A stretch of 64,000 nt of DNA, taken from contig CDMY01000698.1 of assembly GCA_001179505.1 (NCBI GenBank), positions 1-64,000 on the forward strand. The letters are read 5' to 3'. The translations under genes were made by a program, and so were the position numbers. The notes beneath the pieces are model-generated. The model was not told the origin of the DNA and did no database searches. It saw only the letters and a list, made by a program, of their open reading frames with translations. Numbering within the stretch: position 1 is the first letter of the stretch; each line of letters starts with the position of its first letter. Below are positions 24,827 to 33,861 of this stretch, piece after piece. The DNA comes from Vitrella brassicaformis (lineage: Eukaryota; Sar; Vitrellaceae).

Positions 24827-26418
24827 TCATTCCTTTCCTTTGCGGGCAGAGACGCGCAACGCCGCACTGATGTATTGAAAGCGCCAGCTCACACCCTCAT
24901 TGCCGACCCAGCCCTCGTTCCCGGGATCCCTGACACACATCCCAAGACACACACACACACACACACGCATTCTTATTGGCCAACACATGTATATTGTACC
25001 AACCTTAGAATGGCATTGTATCCTCTGGCTTCTTCGATGCCGAGAATACTCTCTTGGCAGCCAGGCCCGAGTTGGTATATTCTTGTTGAGGCTGGCTCTC
25101 TCAACTCGCGGTGCACGTAGTTCAGAAAGCGCCGCGTGTGCTCATCATCATTTTCGTGTGGGGTAGTCAGGAAAGAGAACATCTCCTCTGGTTCAAACTC
25201 GCCTGAATCGATGTAGGTCAAGTTGCCAAGAAGCTCTTCATATTCATCGTACTCAGAGCCATCGCAAAAACTTGCGATCTTCTTAAGGTCCTCCAGAGCA
25301 GTCTTGTCAATGACGCTGAAAGAAGGGTTCCCCCCCTCACTTTCGTAAGCGCTCAGTAATCGAATGTCGCAGTCAAAGTGCTGTGACAGCAGCTGATAGA
25401 CGGTGCTGTCGATGCCCTTAAGGTGCTCCGGCGTCATGCTGGAGAGGGTGTACTTGTGCTGCAGTTGAAACACCCACGGCTCGTCCCCCTGAGGTAGAGA
25501 TCGAACCCCAGTGCAGTCCATCTCAAGTCACAGAGGACACATTGGCGATTCACCTGGGGGGAGCCGAAATGCTCTCGCATTCCATCCACCAACCGCTGGA
25601 GCGGACGGGCAAGCGGCGCGTCTCTCTTGAACCTCCCTCCGGCTCCTTGACGCCGCAGGTTGTAGGCGAGCACAAGACGATAGCCAGAGAGGATGGGCTC
25701 CACGCTATGAACGGCATCAGAGTAGAAAGCAATCCACCGACACTGCTTGCGGCCGAGGGCCTCCTGGGTCTCCTTGTTGAATGCCTCGCCGTCGAAATCA
25801 TCCACTTCATGCAGCAGAAAGTCGCCTCCCGTGTACTTGGTCGGCAGGAAGACCAGCAGCGACGCGAACTGGTCGTCTGAGCGCTGAGTGTCCTTGTGGT
25901 CCTTGAAGAAGTCCCCTTCACCGTAGACGAGCAGCTTATAGAAGTCAGCCTGGACGCGGGTGCCAGGGGACATCTCTTCCTCCACTTTTCTGCAGATGCG
26001 CTCCTCGATTACCCTAGTCCAATTCCCCGCCAGGCTACCGACCATCGCTTGGTCCCCTGGCACCTCCCGCGACTTCCGGACCTCCAGGTCCGTCATCGTT
26101 TCGTTGCCCTTGCCGACGGGCGACTGTGATGCATGCGCCTTGTAGAATTCCTCCAAGGCAGCCGACTGCAACACATCATATACAGCCAGCCGGCACACGA
26201 TGCGGCAGATCACAAGTGTGAAGGAAAATTGTGCCTACCGAGAAGGACGCTTCCAAGTGTGTCATGCAGTCGGGCTCGAGTGTTCGAGCGGGAGTCTTGA
26301 CAGTCGGAATGAGGTCCAGGGTGCCCGAGATGAAGCCCTTGGGGCTTTCATGCTCCTTTAAGTAACGCACAGCGTCGCCAACCGCATTCCACGACTCCTC
26401 CTTCGTCATCTGCTTCAT
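24827..26418 (-). CDS. 2-oxoglutarate/Fe(II)-dependent oxygenase
   Basis: Exons 26418-26239, 26165-25554, 25488-25004 and 24929-24827 sum to 1380 nt, giving 459 residues. The double-stranded beta-helix core is in exon two. Iron ligands are His and Asp in DFFKDHKDTQ and the distal His in AVHSVEP; the 2OG-binding Arg lies in SGYRLVLAYNL. LLVYGEGDFFKDH and LLVFLPTKYTGGDF match the prolyl-4-hydroxylase-like clade common in plants and fungi. The last exon ends VGNEGVSWRFQYISAAL, a tail typical of that clade, which is why the splice at 25003/24930 is preferred over reading through to a nearer stop. The substrate cannot be told. The start at 26418 is the first ATG of the frame and lies just inside the gene side of a 167-bp inverted-repeat copy, so that repeat occupies the 5' flank. 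Confidence 0.87.
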
Positions 26419-26445
26419 TGCCAGACCAGATCTGAGGCGAGCTCG

Positions 26446-26612
26446 GCTGGCTCCCGGTGTAGTTGGATTTGGGGGGTCGCCTAATGTTTCCCCAATAAGT
26501 ACCGGGTGGGTGCACTGATCAAACTTCAATAGAGGACCGATGGGGTGCGAAGCCAAGATCGCGAGTTAGGACAAGTGACAGTTTCACGGAGATGCGAGAT
26601 CGCCCCGGGGAG
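26446..26612 (-). repeat. Inverted repeat, left copy
   Basis: About 167 bp that reappears, reverse-complemented, at 29155-29321 with only a few mismatches by eye. It has no microsatellite content. On the minus strand it contains an open stretch from ASHPIGPLL to NPTTPGAS that lacks an ATG and runs on into the oxygenase gene frame. It occupies the oxygenase 5' flank. Confidence 0.9.
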
Positions 26613-27338
26613 AGCTCGCAGCTAAGCAAAGATGGCAGCCAACTCGTCAGGCGTGTTGCCCTGAACAACGTGCACACCACCGCGTCCCGCCATCCGTCGT
26701 CCCCGCGGAGAAACACCCATGTCACATCTATGGGTGAGTCACGGCGCCTCAGCCAAGCCTTCTCAAGGCACGCCGTCCACACCACACAGTAGCCCTTGAT
26801 ACCCTCCACCTATCGGCCTACCCATCTGCTGCCCGGCACGACCACCGTCACTCTCCCTCAGACCGATTCTGCCTTTCGGCAAACTGACCGCCTTTTCCAC
26901 ACCGATTGTCGACCCGCTGCGGCCTGCCTTGTACCTTAGCGAGGTCGCCTCGTCACGCTTGACACGGTGAGGGGTCAATTAGATGGGCAGATGACACTCA
27001 AACGCACTCAAACTCTCACTCTGTGTCTGACTCAGGCATGTGTGGCGTTTTCTCTCCGTTTTGACTGACTTGAGGACTCGCTGCTTCACTCAACCGATGA
27101 CGGACGACTCACTCACTCACCCAGGTACTCACACATTGACAGGAAGGCCCACTCACACACATCCATCCACACATATACATATAATACACATATGTACACA
27201 AGGTCGATCGACACATCTGCTGCCTCTTGGGTCTCCTGTGTGCCTGCAGGCGCCTCCCTGTGTCCCTGAGCGTCTCGCGGATCCCCTCTCTCTCCCTCCA
27301 CCCACTCCACCCACTCCACCCACTCCCGCCGCCCGACA

Positions 27339-27836
27339 ATGAAGCGAGCCATAGACGAAGAACCAGAGATCGAGAGGACCCGTTCCGCTGCAGCTGACCA
27401 GCCCTCTGCACCACGACATCCACAGAAATGACGACACTCAACCATTTCTCCCCTTACTTGTGTCATTTTTGTGTGTGTGCAGAATCGTGTGGTGGTGGAT
27501 GAGGAGCATTCATTTTTCCTCCGCGTCGCACCGCTTCGCGCCACGGCCGTTGTGGAGGCCACATTCGCATACAGCACCAAGCGATTTGCCGACAACATTG
27601 ACCAGCCTGCCGCTGCCGCCGAGGGGGAGGGCGACCAAAACGAGATGGATGCCGAAGAAGACGACGAGCAGAAGGATGGCGATCCACACGAGCACGATGA
27701 CCATGAGGACCCCGATGGGCAGCAGCAGATCAACCAATTCATCATGGAGGGGATTGCGGTGGGCGAGGGTGATATGGGAGAGGAGGCCATTGCCCATGCT
27801 GCAGCGGTCGGTGGTCGTATTGATAGAGTTGATTGA
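27339..27836 (+). CDS. Small acidic protein, duplicated domain (gene model incomplete)
   Basis: A likely exon at 27483-27836 follows a TG-rich tract ending in CAG. It begins NRVVVDEEHSFFLRVAPLRA, passes through ATFAYSTK and a very acidic D/E/H-rich segment, and ends at a stop at 27834-27836. An upstream ATG at 27339 opens MKRAIDEEPEIERTRSAAAD, which reads naturally into it (the peptide before the join ends RHPQ), but no GT donor keeps this frame, so the join is unresolved. I do not recognise the family. A second, diverged copy of the first 35 residues lies at 28820 in the same orientation, so this is a tandem duplication. The acidic tail suggests a nuclear or chromatin-linked protein, as a guess only. 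Confidence 0.4.
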
Positions 27837-28819
27837 CTGGGTTGTCTCGTGTGATTTTTTAATTACCAACTGTACATTTTCATGGATATGACATGAACGA
27901 GTCGCAGTGTCTATCACGATGAATGAATGAATGAATGAATGAACGATTCAACATCACCGCTGGTGACGTGAACAAAGAATCACATACGGCCTTCCTTCAC
28001 CCACTCTCTGCCTAGCCGATCCTCTTAGCTAGCCGATTGCCGGTGTGTTTGTGTGTGGTTTGATCTAGTAGCCGAAAAACGTACGTGTGTGTTTGTTTCG
28101 TTTTATACTCACCGATGCATCAATCCATCAATCAATTGCAATCGACTGCCACTTTCCTTGTCTGGCAATGTCTGCATAGATTGCCACATTCACACTGGTC
28201 ATGCGACCTCCTGTCAGTGATTCTCGGCGCCTCATACTCACACGCATTGTGGGTATGAGGGAGGGACAATGAGTGTAATGACTCAATCCGATCGATTGAA
28301 ACCATCACGATCCATAAGTCATCACAAATGTTGGCACACATCACATCACATGTCATGATGCGCCCGGTTGTCTCATGACACTCCTCCTGACAAGGACAAT
28401 CCTCGTGGCTACCTGAATACGATCACAAAGTGAGCCAGCCTGACACACACATACACTACGATCACATGAGTGAGGCTTGTATGTGTTGTGAGCCTGACTG
28501 CCTGTATGTCTATCTGTGTGTAAGCGTCCCCGCCGCCTTTTTGTCACGATGACAGGCTCCTCACATGCAAAGACAAAGACAGAGAATCCATTTGGGCGAG
28601 AAGGTGACACTATGACACGGTGCTGACAGACAGACACACCATCCATCCATCCATCCATCTACACGCCACGGTGCCCGTGTTATTGTCAGGCTCACCTTTG
28701 AGAGAAGCCAACCCTTCCGTGCACGGCGGCGAGTCGATAGCCCTACACAACACAGAAACATCAACCGACACCAAGGATGGATAAATGGATGGGTGGGTGG
28801 TGTGTCTGTTGTGTATCAG
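27837..28819. other. Intergenic region between the two duplicated exons
   Basis: No supported gene. It carries GAAT units near 27921-27942 and CCAT units near 28639-28657. An ATG at 28549 opens a short frame (MTGSSHAKTKTENPF) ending at a GTGACA donor-like site; it could be a first exon for the downstream partial copy, but this cannot be shown. Confidence 0.4.
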
Positions 28820-29110
28820 AACCAACTTGTGGTGTGTGAGGACAAGCCGCTGTATCTCGCCATCCGCCCCCTCCGGGCGTGCGAGTCATTGATCCTGCAG
28901 GCCACCTTCTCATTCAGCACGACGACCATACAGCAGGCCGCCCACCAGGGAGAGCCGGGTGTGGGTGGTGGTGTCTTGAGGGGTTGCTGGCTGTGCTCGA
29001 ATGGATGCCATCTGTCAATTATCTCTCCTCGGGAGGGAGGGACCGATTTCTCGCTGGAGGGCGGATCTAAGGAATCCGTTAAGCGGAGGTTGTCGAGGGC
29101 ATCACGGTGA
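28820..29110 (+). pseudogene. Diverged, probably truncated copy of the small acidic protein exon
   Basis: After an acceptor-like TATCAG the frame reads NQLVVCEDKPLYLAIRPLRA and then ATFSFSTTTI, clearly related to the exon at 27483 (NRVVV, PLRA and ATF.ST are shared). It then passes into a Gly-rich and basic stretch unlike the acidic tail of the first copy and stops at 29108-29110. Its end lies 45 bp before the right copy of the inverted repeat, so the copy may have been cut by a rearrangement. No confident first exon was found. Confidence 0.45.
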
Positions 29111-29154
29111 CTCTTCTGAGCCTCACATTGCCCATTGATTTGATCTCATTTCGC

Positions 29155-29321
29155 CTCCCCGGGGCGATCTCGCATCTGCGTGAAACTGTCACTTGTCCTA
29201 ACTCGCGATCTTGGCTTCGCACCCTGTCGGTCCTCTATTGAAGTTTGATCAGTGCACCCACCCGGTACTTATTGGGGAAACATTAGGCGACCCCCCAAAT
29301 CCAACTACACCGGGAGCCAGC
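29155..29321 (+). repeat. Inverted repeat, right copy
   Basis: Reverse-complement partner of 26446-26612. The two copies differ at only a few positions that I can see: one base in ATCTGCGTG versus ATCTCCGTG, and three adjacent differences around CACCCTGTCGG versus CACCCCATCGG. They therefore arose recently or are kept alike. Confidence 0.9.
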
Positions 29322-29752
29322 TGCGGAGGCCTCACCCGCGAGACCCCATGCTTCGGTGAGGGAAAGCCTTGGTGCTGACGAAGCTTGCCCGACAACCAAG
29401 AGGATGAGGGGATGAATGCGCCGTCGACGTCGACGACAGGACGAAGTGAAGCAAGGGTGCGGATGACAAAGATCTGACTCATCATCGCGGCGCGGTGAGC
29501 TGAACTCCAAGACAAGCCGATGGGGATTAGACGTGGACGTTCCGGGAGAAAATAACGTGAAGGGAGCAGCCGATTGCAAGCTTAGCTCGCGGACGAAGGC
29601 GACGGAAAGGAGAAGGGGGAACGATAGACGTTCGTGTGTTGCGGCTAAATTGCGTTTGTCTCACGGCATGCATCATTCATTTGTCCCCATAATTTGTTGT
29701 CTGCTCGTGTGGTAGATGGAAGGGATACAATTGCTGTCCGTCGAGTGCATGA
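29322..29752. other. Unassigned non-repetitive region
   Basis: About 430 bp of complex sequence without a supported gene and without the microsatellites seen elsewhere. A short hairpin (CCTCACC near 29329, GGTGAGG near 29354) is present. It could be the rest of a mobile or structural element that begins with the inverted repeat. Confidence 0.4.
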
Positions 29753-31203
29753 TCATGCATGTGCGACCACTCTGCCGGTCTGCGCGTCGACGGGCCCGCT
29801 CATACGAGGCAAAAGAGGCCTGCAGACATGCAGACATTCAAAGACAACCACATGCATCGATGGACAGACACTTCTTGCCTCCGCGTGTCTCACTGACTTG
29901 GTCGGAGCAAGTTTGGGCAGTGCGGTCACTGCAGATGCCGCCGTCTCAGCCTCTGTCGGCCACTGACACACACACACAGAGACACAAAGGTATGCACGGC
30001 ACATGAAGACAGACAACTCATCTGTGTGTGTGAATATTGACCTCGAGGCGACATTTGGCAGCGAAGATGGCTTTGGTCTCGTCGTCAAACATCGAGAAAT
30101 CTGCGACAGGTCACAAGCTGTGTTGTGCCTGTAGATCAGTTGGCTGACTGACTGACTGACTGACTGTCAGTGACTGACCCATTGCCGGCGGACAGATGCC
30201 TCTGTAATTTGACGGAGCGATGCAGAGAGTCCCTCCCACGTTGGTCCATGTTTGGGGGCAGGTGGCCTCCCAATCGCGGCGGGGGGACGACACGCACGAC
30301 CACTCTGCTCGACTGCACGAACACAGACACAGACGATGCGCTGCTCTCGTCTCGATATGTGTGTACGTGTTTGCTTTCACCATTTCCATGCGAACGTCTC
30401 TTTGTCGATTGGTGTGGCGGCGGTGAGGTCGGTGGCGCGACAGAAGCCGTCATAGCTGTCCGGCGGAGAACACACACCGTCGTCATCCGTCCACTGCAAT
30501 GGACACGTGGGCGAGTAATCTGCAAGGTAGGACGGACAGACAGACAGACAGACAGACCGTCAGTGTATCATGAGTGGGTGCGGTGTGAGTGACAGAGACA
30601 TTGACCGACCTCGGCTGCACTGTCCGATGAACCAGTACTTGTTGAGGAGCTGGGCGGCGAGTTGCTGTGCGCGTGAGTCGGCCTCCTCCTTGACGAGCTC
30701 CTCTGTGCGCTGCGAGCGGGCATACGACACACCCTGATTAATGACCATATGACCACACGCACAGACGCGGAGACATGTCACTCATCGATCATCTGTGTTC
30801 GACTCTCTCTCTCTCTCTGTGTGCGAGTGTACGTCTTGTGCGAGTGTTGCGAGCTCGTGTGCGCTGGGTCCTGTCAATTGGAGGCCGTTCAGCCCACCCA
30901 CAGGCACCTTTGGCATCGGAATGGGCGAGATGAGTCCGAGGATCTTGGGGAAGCCGCTGATGATCTTCATCGCTTTCCCAAAGCCCTCTGGTGCTGCTGG
31001 CGGGGCCTGCCCCACAGACACTGACTCGAAGCGCATAGCGGTCGGCAGCTTTGCAGCATGGTGAGCACTGCAAACACAGAGAGAGACACACACCCAGTGA
31101 GATACAGAGGTGGAATGAGACACGTGTGTGTGTGTCTCATTTACCACAGCCGCGCGGTGGCCGGCCACACTAGTGACAGGGCGACCAACACGACGGTGTG
31201 CAT
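29753..31203 (-). CDS. Secreted CPW-WPC domain protein
   Basis: Exons 31203-31145, 31067-30833, 30733-30610, 30519-30381, 30312-30179, 30100-30042, 29962-29898 and 29819-29753 sum to 882 nt, giving 293 residues. The start (MHTVVLVALSLVWPATARL) is a signal peptide. After about 110 residues without marks come two cysteine-rich units. Unit one reads CSRDYSPTCPLQWTDDDGVC, then SPPDSYDGFC, then KETFAWKCRAEWSC. Unit two reads RRDWEATCPQTWTNVGGTLC, then APSNYRGIC, then KAIFAAKCRLEWPT. These match the CPW-WPC family (C-RDYS--CP--W ... Y-G-C ... F--KC---WPC), known from surface proteins of apicomplexan zygote/ookinete stages and from chromerids. Unit two ends WPT, so its last Cys is replaced, and unit one has WSC. 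A surface or extracellular role is inferred. Confidence 0.88.
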
Positions 31204-31747
31204 GGTGCGACAGAGTCCTGACAGCCAACGAACCAATCGATCAGCGGCAGCTGTCGCATACATGTATACAGACACACATACGCATATCGACTGACTGACA
31301 GCTTCTTTGTGCATTGGATTGCTGGGTTGATTGAAGATACACACGTTTTGCCTGGTAGGATTCCAATGGTAGGATTCGGTCATCATGCACAGAGCATGTC
31401 TCTCTTCGTCTGTCTGTCTGTCTGTCTGTCTAAGTAAGCGTCACGCACGCACAAGCACACGGATGTCACAGCACACCGAGAGAGAATGGGATAAGACAAG
31501 GCAAGTCCATCGGCCCTTCTGCACACAAAAAATACCAATCGACGCACAAATACGACTGCACCGACCACTTAAGCCCTCTTCAAGAAAATCCTAAACCACC
31601 AGAAGCGACCTAAAGCAGAACTATCATACACGGTTCAATTCCGTGCTGCACAGACCCGGATCAATGCACAGCCGACTGGCCGGCCGAAGTGGCTGAAGGG
31701 AAGAATGGCCAAAACGCCCACAACAGAGGCTAGATGCCGTCCAGCCG
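31204..31747. other. Intergenic region between two minus-strand genes
   Basis: No gene supported. It contains a GTCT run near 31408-31430 and a T-arm-like 17-mer (CACGGTTCAATTCCGTG at about 31629-31645) without a matching tRNA body. Confidence 0.5.
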
Positions 31748-33002
31748 CTAGCGGCCACGGCGCAGCGAGACGCGAATGCGCCTCTCAGCAAGGAGGATTA
31801 AGCAGAAGAGACATGGCGCCCCCGCCACCAAGACAGCCCCCCGCACCGGCCCCACGCACCCAAAGCACAAGGCTGCCCTCATCCCGACGAGAACCGGGAA
31901 GCAAACCAAGACGAAGGCGAAGAGAGACCGTGCAAACAAATACCCCAGCACCACCGCCCCAACCACCGCCCCAATCAGTATGTCCAGCAGATTTCCGAGC
32001 AGCGCGGCCCAGAGAGACACGGTCCTTGTATTGTTTCTTCTCCATGCGCGCCGCAGTGACTTTTGCAGGTGATTCCATGTGAGGCGGAGAGCAGTGCTGT
32101 CCATTGGGATTTCTCTCAAGAGCCACGCGGCACAGATGGGTACGAGCATCACAGCGATGTCGCAAGGACCACAATTTCCTTCGCACGAGCTGATCTGAAG
32201 CCATCGTCGGCTCAGTGCATCGGGTACTACCGCCGCGGCGAGGCGGGGGGCCATCGGCGCAAGCACAGACAGCAGCATGTATGCCGCCGTCACACATGCG
32301 GTCGGATGCGGCGAGCGGCCACTCGAGTGGTAGAGGGGATGGAAGAGGCTCAGCAGCAGGTGGATGACAAAGCGCAAGGCCATCATGCCAAGGGTCCCCG
32401 CGGCAAGAGAGAAGAGGATCCCGGCGATATCCTCTCTCTCCTCTTCTGGGAACGCTGCGAGCCCATGGCGCAGTGCAGACAGCGTCTGTCTCATGCTCAC
32501 AGAGAAGGAAGGTTGCTCCGGTCGCCGGCAGAAGCTATCTAGGACGCCAAATGCGACTATCAGGACGCACGCTGCGGGCAGACACCCCAGTAGTTGGGCG
32601 TCGCGTATGCCATCGAACCGGTATGGGGCCTTACAAATGTAGCAGTTGACCATCCGCCATCCTAAACACAGACACACACGGCACCAGCAACACACGTGTA
32701 CCCTGCCGCCCTCTCCTTGATCGAATGCTCACCACTCCTCCTTGATGCTTCCCACAGACAGGTGGTGTGGACCCACTTGCCTGAGAGACACAAGGGACGT
32801 TCAGTGCATGCAGTTCCCTCTGTGTCTCCCTCCCTCCCCCCCTCCCTCCTCCATCCCCGTTACCCGTCCCTCGGCAGTCACATGGCGATATGAGCGGCCC
32901 TGTGTCGATGTCCTCGTTGCTGTCCAGGCAGATGCGGCAGCTGGCATCGGGCTCTGGCGGCCACACGAGCCACGGCGAGAGGCACTCCGCGAGCAGGCCC
33001 AT
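31748..33002 (-). CDS. RING-CH (MARCH-type) membrane E3 ubiquitin ligase
   Basis: Exons 33002-32864, 32780-32733 and 32661-31748 sum to 1101 nt, giving 366 residues. The N-terminus holds a complete RING-CH finger: CRICLDSNEDIDTGPLISPC, then DCRGTGKWVHTTCLWEAS, then CYICKAPYRF, i.e. the C4HC3 order. About six to seven hydrophobic segments follow, for example LPAACVLIVAFGVLDSF, ALRFVIHLLLSLF, ACVTAAYMLLSVLAP and LIGAVVGAVVLGYLFARS. MARCH-type ligases ubiquitinate membrane proteins in the endomembrane system. The start is the first ATG of the first exon; eight bases upstream ends a separate 68-codon open frame. The C-terminus is basic. Confidence 0.87.
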
Positions 33003-33009
33003 CGATCGA

Positions 33010-33216
33010 TCAGGCTATGACGCCGCATGCCATGAGGACGAGGACCACCCCGCAGGCGAGGATGATTGCGAGTGAGAGGAGGCAGGCCTTGAGGATGCCG
33101 CGGTGCTTTTGTCTCAGAAAGGGGCACCACTTGTGGTGGGGACGGTTGCTTCTCGTCGTGCTGTCCACATACACATCGTCACGGAAAACAAGCCAAACGC
33201 AGCCGCAGCAGCTCAT
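33010..33216 (-). CDS. 68-residue single-pass membrane ORF upstream of the RING-CH gene
   Basis: ATG 33216 opens 68 codons: a Cys-rich start (MSCCGCVWLVF), a basic middle with HHKWCPFLRQKHRG, and a strong hydrophobic helix (ACLLSLAIILACGVVLVLMA) before the stop at 33012-33010. The stop is 7 bp before the RING-CH start codon. It may be an independent small protein, an upstream ORF on the same mRNA, or a mis-modelled exon. The composition (CCGC, membrane helix) looks protein-like rather than random. Confidence 0.4.
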   Translation of the reverse strand: MSCCGCVWLVFRDDVYVDSTTRSNRPHHKWCPFLRQKHRGILKACLLSLAIILACGVVLVLMACGVIA

Positions 33217-33861
33217 TGTCTTATAGCGCTCTTTTTCTTGGGGGGAGAAGGGAGAATACTGCGAGCTTCGATTACGGGGGCGTTCCTTTTTGGGGCCCCT
33301 CGAACCCGTGTGCCCTGATCTCGTTCTCGCTGCCAGTGTGACACTGTTACACTGTAGGCCGGTATCTCTGCTCGGATGAGTGCAATCAACCGTATCGCTC
33401 AATTCATGAACCGAGTCTGTATTCACACGGACATGCACACGGGTGCATTGCAGTGACTGGCCCTCATCAGCAGCCAGTCAGCGAAGCAAGCGACAAGAGA
33501 GGGGCACAGGGACGGAGTTGAATGATACGGTCCTCACGAAGATAGCGTTCGGACATGCAGCGAGCAGATGTGTGGTGCACATGCAACATGCGACATACAA
33601 TGTCAGATGAGACATACATAGAGAGGGACATGTATCTAGTACAAATGTATGCAGCACTGACTGACACGCAATGGCTATGCAGTGTGATGGATGAATGGCA
33701 AACGGACAGAAAGAGGACACTAATGCACGCGAGACCGACTTGACCATAAAGAGCACTCACCCCCATATGCCTTGCTTAAACCAGTCGCCACACAGAGATG
33801 GCTTCTTGCCCTCCTCTCACAGACACCATGCCCTCCTCTTGACTCTTGACGTAGGTGTAAG
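33217..33861. other. Intergenic region
   Basis: No supported gene. This is the 3' flank of the large RING gene and the 5' flank of the small membrane ORF. Open frames are short and unremarkable. Confidence 0.5.

Noticed and set aside
31620-31660. T-arm-like sequence CACGGTTCAATTCCGTG suggesting a tRNA gene
   Set aside because: The 7-nt acceptor partner, D-arm and anticodon arm are not found upstream at tRNA spacing, so it is probably chance.
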